Part shown: positions 24,558 through 32,132 of the stretch, in pieces | How positions within the stretch are numbered: the stretch's first letter is position 1 | How the letters are laid out: each line of letters starts with the position of its first letter | Assembly: GCA_014378465.1 (NCBI GenBank) | Contig: JACMNQ010000052.1 | Coordinates: 35,981-99,980 of the forward strand | Source of the DNA: Oligoflexia bacterium | Lineage (GTDB): Bacteria; Bdellovibrionota; UBA1018 | Reading direction: 5' to 3' | DNA: 64,000 bases | Position numbers and translations under genes: made by a program | The notes under the pieces: generated by a model | Database searches by the model: none | What the model was told of the DNA's origin: nothing | The model's input: only the letters and a program-made list of their open reading frames with translations

Positions 24558-25505
24558 GTGAACCTCCATCTCTTTTCATTCAGCATTTTCACGGTAGGAT
24601 TGGTCACTTGCACTCAGGCGTTCTCCGCTGGACCCTCTGTTGAGCCGCCTGCACCGCCCTGTACGGTACTGCTGCGCGCGCCCACAATTCAGCCCTGGCA
24701 ACCCAGGTTTGAACAGCCGAAACTCGGGGTTGAGGATCTGCTCCCTCTCACTTTCATTGCGGAGATCAAAAAAACTTTGGGCAAAGTGCCCTATGCTGAA
24801 TCCAAGCGAACCGGTGAAGAGATCGCCTTTCGCATTCGGTTTGCCCAGGGAGTTCCTTCGTTCATCAGCTGGAAGTTCATTCTGGATCCCAGGCACCCAG
24901 AGTCCATCGGAATTGACGGCCTGAGGCTCGAAAATCCCATCGCCACCAAACCCAGGGAAAATCTGCATTCTTCGCAGATGAAAAGCGGACTTCCGATGGA
25001 GGTCTTTCGCTTTGCTCGTGAGCAGCTTTTCGAAATAGCCCGCAAGGGTGGCTTCACGAAGCTCACGACACATGGGAGCCAGAACTATCTGGTGGCAGCA
25101 CTCTACCGTCGCATGGTGGGCATGAAACCTGTCACCGGTGTTTCTGACCAGGTGTTTGAGCTTCTCGATTTCTGCTACCTGTATGCAACCCGCAGATTGC
25201 CCGTTGAGGAGCGCATCACTTCCATCGATGACTTCAATCACGTGATCGGGGACTATCACGGTTATACCACAAGTGAGCGGGCTCAATTCTTTTGGGACCA
25301 GTATCAGAAGTCCGGGATTGAAAAATCCGACTTTACCCTGTTGAAAGACGATCAGGGCCAGGTGATCGGCTTCATCGATCTCGCATCGAAAAGCAGAGCA
25401 TCCCGCCTCTATTTCATCAACACTCTGGTCCCCCGGAAGCCGATTCTGCAATACCGCGACCTGGGCAGAAACAACGTGCTCGGCCTGGAACTGGAACTCC
25501 ATTGA
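24558..25505 (+). CDS. Exported protein of unknown family
   Basis: 315 residues from GTG at 24558 (GGGTGAG just upstream may serve as ribosome site). Signal peptide LHLFSFSIFTVGLVTCTQAFSA. The mature part is mixed alpha/beta; FRFAREQLFEIARKGGFTKL followed by YRRMVGMKP faintly recalls the acceptor helix and YrrmGF end of GNAT acetyltransferases, but the acetyl-CoA loop is not evident. Upstream, on the other strand, lies the exported IucA/IucC-like gene; downstream, 50 bases away, a DUF2156 membrane protein. Function unknown; the GNAT resemblance is weak. Confidence 0.72.
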   Translation: MNLHLFSFSIFTVGLVTCTQAFSAGPSVEPPAPPCTVLLRAPTIQPWQPRFEQPKLGVEDLLPLTFIAEIKKTLGKVPYAESKRTGEEIAFRIRFAQGVPSFISWKFILDPRHPESIGIDGLRLENPIATKPRENLHSSQMKSGLPMEVFRFAREQLFEIARKGGFTKLTTHGSQNYLVAALYRRMVGMKPVTGVSDQVFELLDFCYLYATRRLPVEERITSIDDFNHVIGDYHGYTTSERAQFFWDQYQKSGIEKSDFTLLKDDQGQVIGFIDLASKSRASRLYFINTLVPRKPILQYRDLGRNNVLGLELELH

Positions 25506-25555
25506 TCTCAAGACTTGTGACATATTAACCGATAAACCTGTCACAGGAGTTTTCT

Positions 25556-27295
25556 ATGCCAAGCGTCAGTCGTGAACAGGTGCATGCGCGGGTCATGAGC
25601 GATGCAACCAATTCCAGCCATTTCGTGTGGCTCCTGGCCGACCTGAAATTCTACCAGACCGAAGACTCTTCGATCTTCGCTTACGTCAAAGGTCCGCGAG
25701 TGACTCTCGTCGCTCTCGAGCCGCTCCTCAGTGAACAGCACGTGAACTTCGAAAAACAGTGGAATGAATTTCGCGAAGCAGTCGCGCCCGGTGCCGTCGC
25801 TTTCGTCTCCATTTATGAGCCTTTCGCGGAACAAATCCGCCGCCTGGGCTTCGGCATTTTGCCCCTCGGGAGTGAACCCTGGGTCAAACTGAGTGAAGCT
25901 TTCCCCACCGGAAACGCGGGTAAAGGAGTCCGCTCTGCACGCAATCACGCCATCAAAGCTGGACTCACGAGCGAAGAGTGGAGTTTCAAAAAAATCCTGA
26001 GTGATGAAAACCGCGCACTTTTGACAGAAATCTATCAGGACTGGGCCGAGCCACGCGTTCTGCAATTGTCGGGATTCACGCTCTCAACGGACGCTTTCGC
26101 TTTTGCTGAATCTCGTCGGTATTTCATTGTGAGATCCAAAGAGCGAGTGGAGGGCTACGTCGTGGCCAGTCCAGTGGCCAAGACCCGCTCTCACTACCTC
26201 GAAGACATTATCCTGCGCCGCGATGCTGCGAGAGGGGCGGGAGAGTTCATCACCCTCGAAGCTCTCATTGCTCTCGACAAGTCAGGCTCGCATGAGGCCA
26301 GTCTTGGAGTGGTCGCTTCTTCAGGCATCACTGCCAAAGACGGGCAAGGGCTGCCTGCCTGGATCCGCATGCTCTTCATCGGCTTACCCACTTACCTGCC
26401 ATTCTTTTACAATTCAGCCGGCCAGGAAATTTATCGCAAACGTTTCAAACCCCATCGCTGGGCAAGAGTTTTTCTGGCTGCGCACCCAGGAAACTCCGGC
26501 ATGAGTCCCTCCCGCCTCTGGCTGGGAACGATTCGGGCACTGATTAGCGCTCTGGAGCCGAAGTTTCGTCCACGTCTTTCACATGTCACTGCACCGATTT
26601 TGAAGTGGGTTCAAAAGTATCCCCTCTCGATTTCCGTCACTACTCTGAATTTCGTCTTCTATTTCATCCTAAATGACTCCAGAGGCAGACTGCCCGGCAG
26701 CCTGCTGGATCGTTTTGGATTTTCTCCGGCAGCTCCCGTATCAGAGTGGATTTACCGAAGCATTGCAAACGATTATCTTTACCTGAATGCAACTCACTTT
26801 TACTGGGGCACACTCACTCTCGCCGCCCTCCTTATCTGGGCTGAACGCTCGCATAAACGCTCTTTCATCATTCCATTTTTCATCGGCGCCACCTTGTTCG
26901 ATGATCTCTTGAGCTACGTGATTCTGCTTCTCCCTCTGAAACATTTTCAACCAGAACTTTTTTCAGCCGTGGTACAACCCAAGGACGTGGGCGGTTCACT
27001 CATCATCGCTTCGCTGCTCGGACTTCAACTTTGCCAATTCAGGAAGAACCGGGAACTCCTCTTCTGCCTCGCAAGTTTGCTCTCCATCCTGACGGTCGTC
27101 TGGTTGGCAAAGCTCAGCCCGGTGCTGATCCTCAATTTGAATCACTTCATTGCCCTGATCGCCGGTTTCACGATTGGCAAATTGCGTTTTGAATGGACTC
27201 GGATCATCAGTCGTCGTGTAGCTGGCGGCAAATCCCCTGTTGTGAATCAAAAAGTCAAAGCGGCGGAGATCCCCAGAGGCGAAGTCGATACGTAA
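25556..27295 (+). CDS. DUF2156 (aminoacyl-PG synthase-like) domain fused to a C-terminal membrane domain
   Basis: 579 residues. Residues 1-310 match the DUF2156 tandem-GNAT fold of MprF-type aminoacyl-phosphatidylglycerol synthases: FVWLLADLKFYQ, the paired Phe/Tyr region, KGVRSARNHAIKAGL and YLEDIILRRDAARGAGEFI. Residues 355-555 hold about six membrane helices with rhomboid-like spacing. No catalytic Ser/His rhomboid pair is clear. In MprF the membrane domain comes first; here the order is reversed. The protein may modify membrane lipids at the inner face, but the substrate is not shown. Its 3' end overlaps the opposite-strand CPBP gene by 49 bases. Confidence 0.8.
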   Translation: MPSVSREQVHARVMSDATNSSHFVWLLADLKFYQTEDSSIFAYVKGPRVTLVALEPLLSEQHVNFEKQWNEFREAVAPGAVAFVSIYEPFAEQIRRLGFGILPLGSEPWVKLSEAFPTGNAGKGVRSARNHAIKAGLTSEEWSFKKILSDENRALLTEIYQDWAEPRVLQLSGFTLSTDAFAFAESRRYFIVRSKERVEGYVVASPVAKTRSHYLEDIILRRDAARGAGEFITLEALIALDKSGSHEASLGVVASSGITAKDGQGLPAWIRMLFIGLPTYLPFFYNSAGQEIYRKRFKPHRWARVFLAAHPGNSGMSPSRLWLGTIRALISALEPKFRPRLSHVTAPILKWVQKYPLSISVTTLNFVFYFILNDSRGRLPGSLLDRFGFSPAAPVSEWIYRSIANDYLYLNATHFYWGTLTLAALLIWAERSHKRSFIIPFFIGATLFDDLLSYVILLLPLKHFQPELFSAVVQPKDVGGSLIIASLLGLQLCQFRKNRELLFCLASLLSILTVVWLAKLSPVLILNLNHFIALIAGFTIGKLRFEWTRIISRRVAGGKSPVVNQKVKAAEIPRGEVDT

Positions 27296-28332
27296 GCTTG
27301 AGACTTTTTAACCAGAAGAAAAGTTTCCACCCCCAGCACCACGACTGACCAGAAATGAAGCGTGATGCCTTTTCCGAGTTTCCCGTGATCAAGGTACGCG
27401 AGCGCACCCAGGTAGGTGCCACTGATCGCGGCAGTGAGGTATCCTTCGGGAGAATGCGAAAAAGTGAAAGCGGCCGTGCTGGCCGCCACAGATAGGGCAG
27501 GCGATCCTGTTGCAAAATAGGCTTCGTTCTGAATGAACCCGCGATAAAACATCTCTTCCGGGGCGCCGCTGCCGAAAGGGTACAGAATGGTCTGATTGAA
27601 GGCGATCAGACCGTTTGACCGAGTGTTCAGCGGCTGGGTCGGCGTCAAACCGTGTCTCATCTGGCTCGTGTAATCCCAAACCACAAAACCCGTGAGCAGT
27701 CCCAGTGGAACATAGACCCACGCACTCGAAATATTTTCGCTGCGAAAGGGCTCCAGTAGAAGTTCTTTGCTGGAATGTTCCTCCAGGCCCTGTCCCAGAT
27801 CGCCGCCGCGTCTCTTGAGTGCTTCACGGTAGGCTTCAAAGACATTCATCATGTGGTACTTCAGACCGATTTCCTGAAGAAACGCGGCACCAATGGGGCG
27901 AGTCAGATCCACTGGAGTCAGGTTGAATCCAGATCCCCGTACCCCGGAAGTCTGAACGTATCGAAGGCAGCGCCGAGTGGCGGGATTATACTTTTGACAA
28001 GATCTTCGTGCGCCACCCACTCCGGTTTGAGCAGTCGGATACGCTTCGGGCACGCCATCCAGCGTAAAGGGAGTTCTTTCTGAGAGGCCGTAACCGAAAC
28101 CAAAAGTGAGGCCTTCAACGGCAGCTTCTCCCAAAGCCGAACCCGGCTCCCCGAGCAAAAGGCGCCCTCCGCCAGGAATTAAAGTGTTAAACCATCCCAC
28201 CGTATGAGGATTGGGAGAATCTGCGGGCTCGGCGCGCGAAGTCTGAGGCAAAAAGGAGATGGAGATGAGCCAAAGGAACAGGAAAAGGACTTTCCTCAGA
28301 CGGATATCAAGCTCTGAACGAAGCTTCCTCAT
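27247..28332 (-). CDS. CPBP (Abi)-family intramembrane protease-like protein
   Basis: 361 residues from ATG at 28330-28332; a GTG eight codons upstream is possible. A signal-anchor or signal peptide (VLFLFLWLISISFLPQTSRA) comes first. The last third has the CPBP motifs: EEMFYRGFIQNE (EExxxR), FSHSPEGY (FxxxH-like) and ITLHFWSVV (HxxxN/B-like). These form the glutamic intramembrane protease site of Rce1-type enzymes. The long middle segment with paired Cys (SCQKYNPATRRC) is unusual. Convergent with and overlapping the DUF2156 gene by 49 bases. Substrate unknown. Confidence 0.82.
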   Translation of the reverse strand: MRKLRSELDIRLRKVLFLFLWLISISFLPQTSRAEPADSPNPHTVGWFNTLIPGGGRLLLGEPGSALGEAAVEGLTFGFGYGLSERTPFTLDGVPEAYPTAQTGVGGARRSCQKYNPATRRCLRYVQTSGVRGSGFNLTPVDLTRPIGAAFLQEIGLKYHMMNVFEAYREALKRRGGDLGQGLEEHSSKELLLEPFRSENISSAWVYVPLGLLTGFVVWDYTSQMRHGLTPTQPLNTRSNGLIAFNQTILYPFGSGAPEEMFYRGFIQNEAYFATGSPALSVAASTAAFTFSHSPEGYLTAAISGTYLGALAYLDHGKLGKGITLHFWSVVVLGVETFLLVKKSQAYVSTSPLGISAALTF

Positions 28333-28439
28333 GATCTGGAAATAACATGTGTCCACTCTGACCCAAAGGCAAGAATGGACACTCTTTCACAAATACGCGA
28401 TTCAATTTAGCATGAGAGTCAGGCAAGGAAAGAATCTCT

Positions 28440-28799
28440 ATGCGAACCAAATCAAACCTCTTCAGTCGATGGCACACCGGTATGGCGACGTGCGTTCTGC
28501 TGCTCATTTCCAATCAGACAATGGCAAGCCCTCCGCCACGAACTGAAAAAAGCAGTGCCACTGAACTTCAGGCGCTTCTTGGAGCACGTCAACTGCCAGC
28601 TGCTCTGGGAACCCAATCGCCCATTGCCCAGATCGTTTTCGTCTCCTCTGACCCTGCCGGAAGAGTGATCTATCAGATTTCCAACGGGCGCTGCACCCTG
28701 CGGGTGGCTCTGCAGTATCAAGCTCTTGCAAAATACCCCAGCGGCCCCGTCTTTCCAACCTGGAGTGAAATTGTCCAGAAGGGCTCGGGATGTCCATGA
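28440..28799 (+). CDS. Small exported protein, unknown
   Basis: 119 residues. N-terminus MRTKSNLFSRWHTGMATCVLLLI ends in NQTMAS, a plausible signal peptide. The mature part is about 85 residues with two Cys (GRCTLRVALQ and the terminal SGCP) that could pair. No family recognised. Its 3' end overlaps the candidate start of the following lipoprotein gene by ten bases, so the two are probably co-transcribed. Confidence 0.62.
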   Translation: MRTKSNLFSRWHTGMATCVLLLISNQTMASPPPRTEKSSATELQALLGARQLPAALGTQSPIAQIVFVSSDPAGRVIYQISNGRCTLRVALQYQALAKYPSGPVFPTWSEIVQKGSGCP

Positions 28800-29668
28800 G
28801 ATCAAAGGTTTTGAACATGAACCGGTCTACCTGGACGGCCCTCCTCACTCTGGTGTTCGCTCTAGCACTCACTCAGGCAATCGTGGCATGCGACCCACTC
28901 GAGGGAACGCCCGTGACTGAAGCCGCTGCAGAGTCCAAACAAGTTTCCGGCGTGACTTTTCAAGCTGACCAGTACCGCCTCGATGTTCTGAATGATAACC
29001 CGGATGGATACTGGCGCCTCGGAGAAGCTGATGTGGCAGAAGCGGCAAAAGATGAAACCCTTGGAGCGCACAACGGAACTTACCACTCGTCTGCAATCGT
29101 AGGCGTGCCCGGCCCTATCCTCGCTGACCCGTCGATTCTGTCGCCACCCTCGGGGAGCGGCAGTCTCGGCACGACGCCTGTCGTGCAGCTTCCGAACTCA
29201 GTTTCAATCGCTGCAAATACGAGCTCGGCACTCGAATTCTGGGTGAACATCTCCTCTTCTTTTTACACCGGGTCTGTCACGATCGCTTCCTGGGGCGGCG
29301 GCGCCACGAATCTGAGTTTCGATGCCACGACAAAAATTTTGAGTGCCCAGGTAACGGATGATTTGGCTCAAGCTGCCGCCCTGCCGCTCAACTTCAGTCT
29401 CGATCTGGATCAGTGGGTTCATCTGGTCTGGGTCATCACTCCGCAAATTTCTGGAGGCGGCGTACAGAAACTCTACATGAATGGCCAACTCGCTGCTCAA
29501 GGGCCTTTGGCGGCGGGCGGATCTCCTTGGGTGAGCGGTCTGGTCCTGGGCGGTGGAGCAACTGATGCGCAGGCGTACTTTTCGGTCAGTGAACTGGCGC
29601 TTTTCAGCGGCGTAAACATTCCCGCTGCGGACGCCTGGTTATCTCGCTACCACCTCGCTGGATATTAA
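28790..29668 (+). CDS. Lipoprotein with LamG/concanavalin-like domain
   Basis: 292 residues from ATG at 28790; in-frame ATG codons at 28796 and 28817 are alternatives. Signal peptide with lipobox-like end (LTLVFALALTQAIVAC). Residues 60-290 read as a LamG/concanavalin A-like jelly roll: NPDGYWRLGEA, NGTYHSSAIVG, LEFWVNISS, WVHLVWVITP, KLYMNGQLAAQG, and a terminal SVSELALFSG with ADAWLSRYHLAGY. This layout is common in surface proteins that bind glycans. Likely an outer-membrane lipoprotein. The preceding gene overlaps it. Ligand unknown. Confidence 0.83.
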   Translation: MSMRSKVLNMNRSTWTALLTLVFALALTQAIVACDPLEGTPVTEAAAESKQVSGVTFQADQYRLDVLNDNPDGYWRLGEADVAEAAKDETLGAHNGTYHSSAIVGVPGPILADPSILSPPSGSGSLGTTPVVQLPNSVSIAANTSSALEFWVNISSSFYTGSVTIASWGGGATNLSFDATTKILSAQVTDDLAQAAALPLNFSLDLDQWVHLVWVITPQISGGGVQKLYMNGQLAAQGPLAAGGSPWVSGLVLGGGATDAQAYFSVSELALFSGVNIPAADAWLSRYHLAGY

Positions 29669-30029
29669 CTTGGAATCAGCTTGAACGGTCTAACACCGTG
29701 AAAGTACGGGGCGTGTACGCTCTTTACCACGCCGATGATCCAAAGGGCCCCTCATCTCGAGCCCGCATGAACCGCTCAAACGACGCGAACGAAAGTCAGT
29801 ACATGGGAAGAGTGGGCTGCTCCAGGTGCCAGCGGGAACAAGGCTTCGAAGGGAGCGATCCAAGCGGGGCTTCACCTTGAAGCTGCGCGAACTCTGAAAA
29901 TCACTTCTCGATTGCACTTCACGACGGGTGTTCCGTATCATCTTTCAGTTGGTTTGAACTCATGAGTGAGATCGATATGGCACGCGAATTCAATCAGCTT
30001 TTTTTGACTTTCGGATGAATCCACTTGAA
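29669..30029 (+). other. Gene-poor stretch
   Basis: Short frames exist on both strands but none shows a signal peptide, family motif or good ribosome site. The only mild candidate is an 18-codon frame starting at an ATG near 29963. I see no terminator hairpin or promoter that stands out. Confidence 0.5.
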
Positions 30030-30360
30030 ATGGATTCAAAATATCTGAGATGTTTTCGCTCATCCGCAACTTGGATGGCCTGCCTTCTCCTTGCGAGCTG
30101 CGGGGGATAAAAATGCGGAACCCTCGAACGGATCACTCATGGCCCCTGTTGCCACAAGCTGAGTCTGAGCAGCAGTCGCTTGAGATTTTCCCGTGGCAGC
30201 ATGCTGAGTCTAGTCGTCATTTCACGCCCTACCGGGCCCCGTATCCACGTTGCGATTTTGTGTCGGCTATTATCGTGGGCCCGACCCCCGACTCAAGCAC
30301 TATTACTACCGCGCATCTGAAGCCAGTTTTGGTTACGCAAGGCTCATGATCAATCCTTGA
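30030..30360 (+). pseudogene. Broken lipoprotein gene
   Basis: ATG at 30030 opens MDSKYLRCFRSSATWMACLL followed by LASCGG, an excellent lipoprotein signal with lipobox LASC, then stops at 30108. Shifting one base at the G5 run (30102-30106) continues SCGGDKNAEPSNGSLMAPVA, which soon meets stops. The same frame reopens as FCVGYYRGPDPRLKHYYY and RASEASFGYARLMINP to a stop at 30358-30360. One frameshift plus several internal stops make an intact product impossible. It sits 50 bases before tRNA-Lys. Confidence 0.55.
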
Positions 30361-30410
30361 TTAACGCTTTCCGACTTGCTCTTCAATCCAGGATCACTAT
30401 AATCAGACGC

Positions 30411-30486
30411 GAGCCGTTAGCTCAGTGTAGAGCAGTTGGTTCTTAACCAACGGGTCCTTAGGTTCAAATCCTGAGACGGCTCACCA
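30411..30486 (+). tRNA. tRNA-Lys (anticodon CTT), atypical
   Basis: 76 bases with encoded CCA. Acceptor GAGCCGT pairs with ACGGCTC; anticodon stem GTTGG/CCAAC holds loop TTCTTAA (CTT). Two oddities: the D loop is only AGTGTA, so the usual adjacent G18-G19 pair is absent, and the T arm can form six pairs (CTTAGG/CCTGAG) instead of five. It may be a functional variant or a decaying copy. Broken genes lie on both sides. Confidence 0.75.
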
Positions 30487-30507
30487 TATCAAGTGAGAGG
30501 ATCTGCT

Positions 30508-30945
30508 TTGCGCGCTCTGAGTTCTTCTTTTCCCTCGAGATTTCCGCTTATGAGGTCTTTGATTCTGATCCCTTTGCTGATGATGGCGGATGGCAGTGTT
30601 TGGGCAACGACTGAATCTCCGTCTCCCGCTTCAGATACTTTTGCAAACTTGCTCAGAGAATTGTGATCACTGCACCTTTTGAAAACACTGAGCTGATAAT
30701 CGACCACTTTCTGGGAAGAACGCATTCCAATTCCCTTCATTCCCAACGAAAAAAGTCAGATCATCTATTTGATCTCCCATCCGAAGCCAGGTACGAAGTT
30801 GTACCGCTACGGTTTGAAATCGAGCAATCACCTGAAGACCGCGGACGGCTTCATGCTGCTCGAAAAGCTGACTCGCCCATTGCCTCAAGAGGAAGTGGGA
30901 GTGAATGAAAAGCCTGAATCCAACGACCGACCGCTCATTTTTTGA
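30508..30945 (+). pseudogene. Broken gene for an exported protein
   Basis: A TTG at 30508 (GAGAGG seven bases upstream) or ATG at 30550 begins a signal peptide (MRSLILIPLLMMADGSVWA) and short mature part that stops at 30664. After two further in-frame stops near 30694-30699 the same frame reopens to 30945 with good protein-like sequence: FWEERIPIPFIPNEKSQIIY, LISHPKPGTKLYRYGLKSSN. In the gap the neighbouring frame reads FENTELIIDHFLG, so paired frameshifts are as likely as nonsense changes. Family not recognised. Confidence 0.6.
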
Positions 30946-31102
30946 CTCTTCTGTCTGGCAAAGTTTTCCCGGAACAGCGAAATGCTGAAGTTTGAACCGA
31001 GGTACTCCGGGGCTTCAACTTTTGTAATTCAAGACACTGCAAAATCCAAATTCAAGACCCCGGCAATTTTTACCGATAGGCTTGAGAGAGGATTACATCC
31101 GG

Positions 31103-31849
31103 ATGCCAGCACGCGAGATCACCTGCAAAATCAAGGAAATGTTCTGGCAGACACCTTATGTGCTTTCCATTCGCTTTGAGCCTTCCAAGAAGTTCAATTT
31201 CGAAGCTGGTCAGTTTCTGAGCATCTATGTGCCGCAGAAAGATGACGGTCCCAAGTCCGTCCGACGTGCCTACTCGATCAGCAGCTCCCCTGAGGATGCA
31301 AAAAAAACGGGTTACGAGATCTGCATCAAAGTCGTGACTGGAGGACAGGGTTCTTCCTATCTGGCCAATCTGAAACCCGGAGATACTTTCAAGGCGACCG
31401 CCCCTTACGGAGATTTCGTCTTTCGCCCCCGTGAAGGGCGCGGAATCTGCTTCGTGTGCACCGGCACGGGCATCGCTCCGATCAAGGCGATCGTGGATTC
31501 CGCTTATTTTCAGGAAAATCGACCGGACCGCGTCCGGCTGCTCTTTGGAGCCCGCAATGACGGTGATATCATTTTTCGCGGTCACTTCGAGGCCATGGGC
31601 ATCAATACGATCCGCGCCTTCTCACAGATTGAAAACTCACTCGCCTTCAAGGGCCGCATCACGGATTATCTCCGTTCACAGACCACTCAACTCGAATGGC
31701 ATGCCACGGATTTCTACCTTTGCGGAAATGGCATGATGATTCAGGAAGTGAATCAGATTCTTCAGGGGCGCGGAGTCCGGGTGGAATCGATCAAACAGGA
31801 AGCCTACTTCTCAGCCAACACGATTCGCGAAATCAAGAAAGCGGCCTGA
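31103..31849 (+). CDS. Ferredoxin-NADP+ reductase-like flavoprotein (second copy)
   Basis: 248 residues from ATG at 31103, with GAGAGGA about ten bases upstream; a longer frame begins at a TTG at 31082. FAD half: FEAGQFLSIYVP, RRAYSISSSPED, GGQGSSYLANLKPGD. NAD(P) half: CTGTGIAPIKAIVDSA, LLFGARNDGDIIF, and terminal YLCGNGMMIQEVNQIL. No Fe-S domain. It is a paralogue of the protein at 4893 and lacks that protein's Pro/Ala tail. Ends one base from the stop of tatA on the other strand. It may feed the redox genes beyond (inference). Confidence 0.88.
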   Translation: MPAREITCKIKEMFWQTPYVLSIRFEPSKKFNFEAGQFLSIYVPQKDDGPKSVRRAYSISSSPEDAKKTGYEICIKVVTGGQGSSYLANLKPGDTFKATAPYGDFVFRPREGRGICFVCTGTGIAPIKAIVDSAYFQENRPDRVRLLFGARNDGDIIFRGHFEAMGINTIRAFSQIENSLAFKGRITDYLRSQTTQLEWHATDFYLCGNGMMIQEVNQILQGRGVRVESIKQEAYFSANTIREIKKAA

Positions 31850-31850
31850 G

Positions 31851-32045
31851 TCAGACTTTTCGGTTCTGCTCGGCATTGCGCTTCTCTTCTTCCAGCTTCG
31901 CGGTGGTGTCGCCACCTTCCAGGCCCTTTTTGAAGGCATGGATCCCTTTGCCCAGAGCGCTTCCCAGTTCCGGAAGGCGGCGGGAGCCGAAGAGGAGGAC
32001 AATGAAGAAAACGATCAACAAGTGGCTTAAGCTGAGTCCAAACAT
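31851..32045 (-). CDS. tatA: Twin-arginine translocase subunit TatA/TatE
   Basis: 64 residues. Short N-terminal helix (FGLSLSHLLIVFFIVLLFG), the conserved hinge GSRRLPELGSALGKGI, an amphipathic helix (HAFKKGLEG) and a charged tail. This is the complete TatA plan; TatB would be longer and TatC is not here. It forms the pore-like oligomer for export of folded, cofactor-loaded proteins. It is on the same strand as, and 87 bases after, the NapH-NapG fusion, whose internal twin-arginine segment would need it. Confidence 0.93.
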   Translation of the reverse strand: MFGLSLSHLLIVFFIVLLFGSRRLPELGSALGKGIHAFKKGLEGGDTTAKLEEEKRNAEQNRKV

Positions 32046-32132
32046 AGTATCCCCATCCTAACGGACTTTTCCTGAAATAGAAAGAAATTGACCTTGGAAT
32101 GCGGCCCTCGGGCCGGGTAAACCCAGTGATCC

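Noticed and set aside
29690..29941. Small frames on both strands after the LamG lipoprotein
   Set aside because: No signal peptide, ribosome site or protein-like pattern; treated as non-coding.
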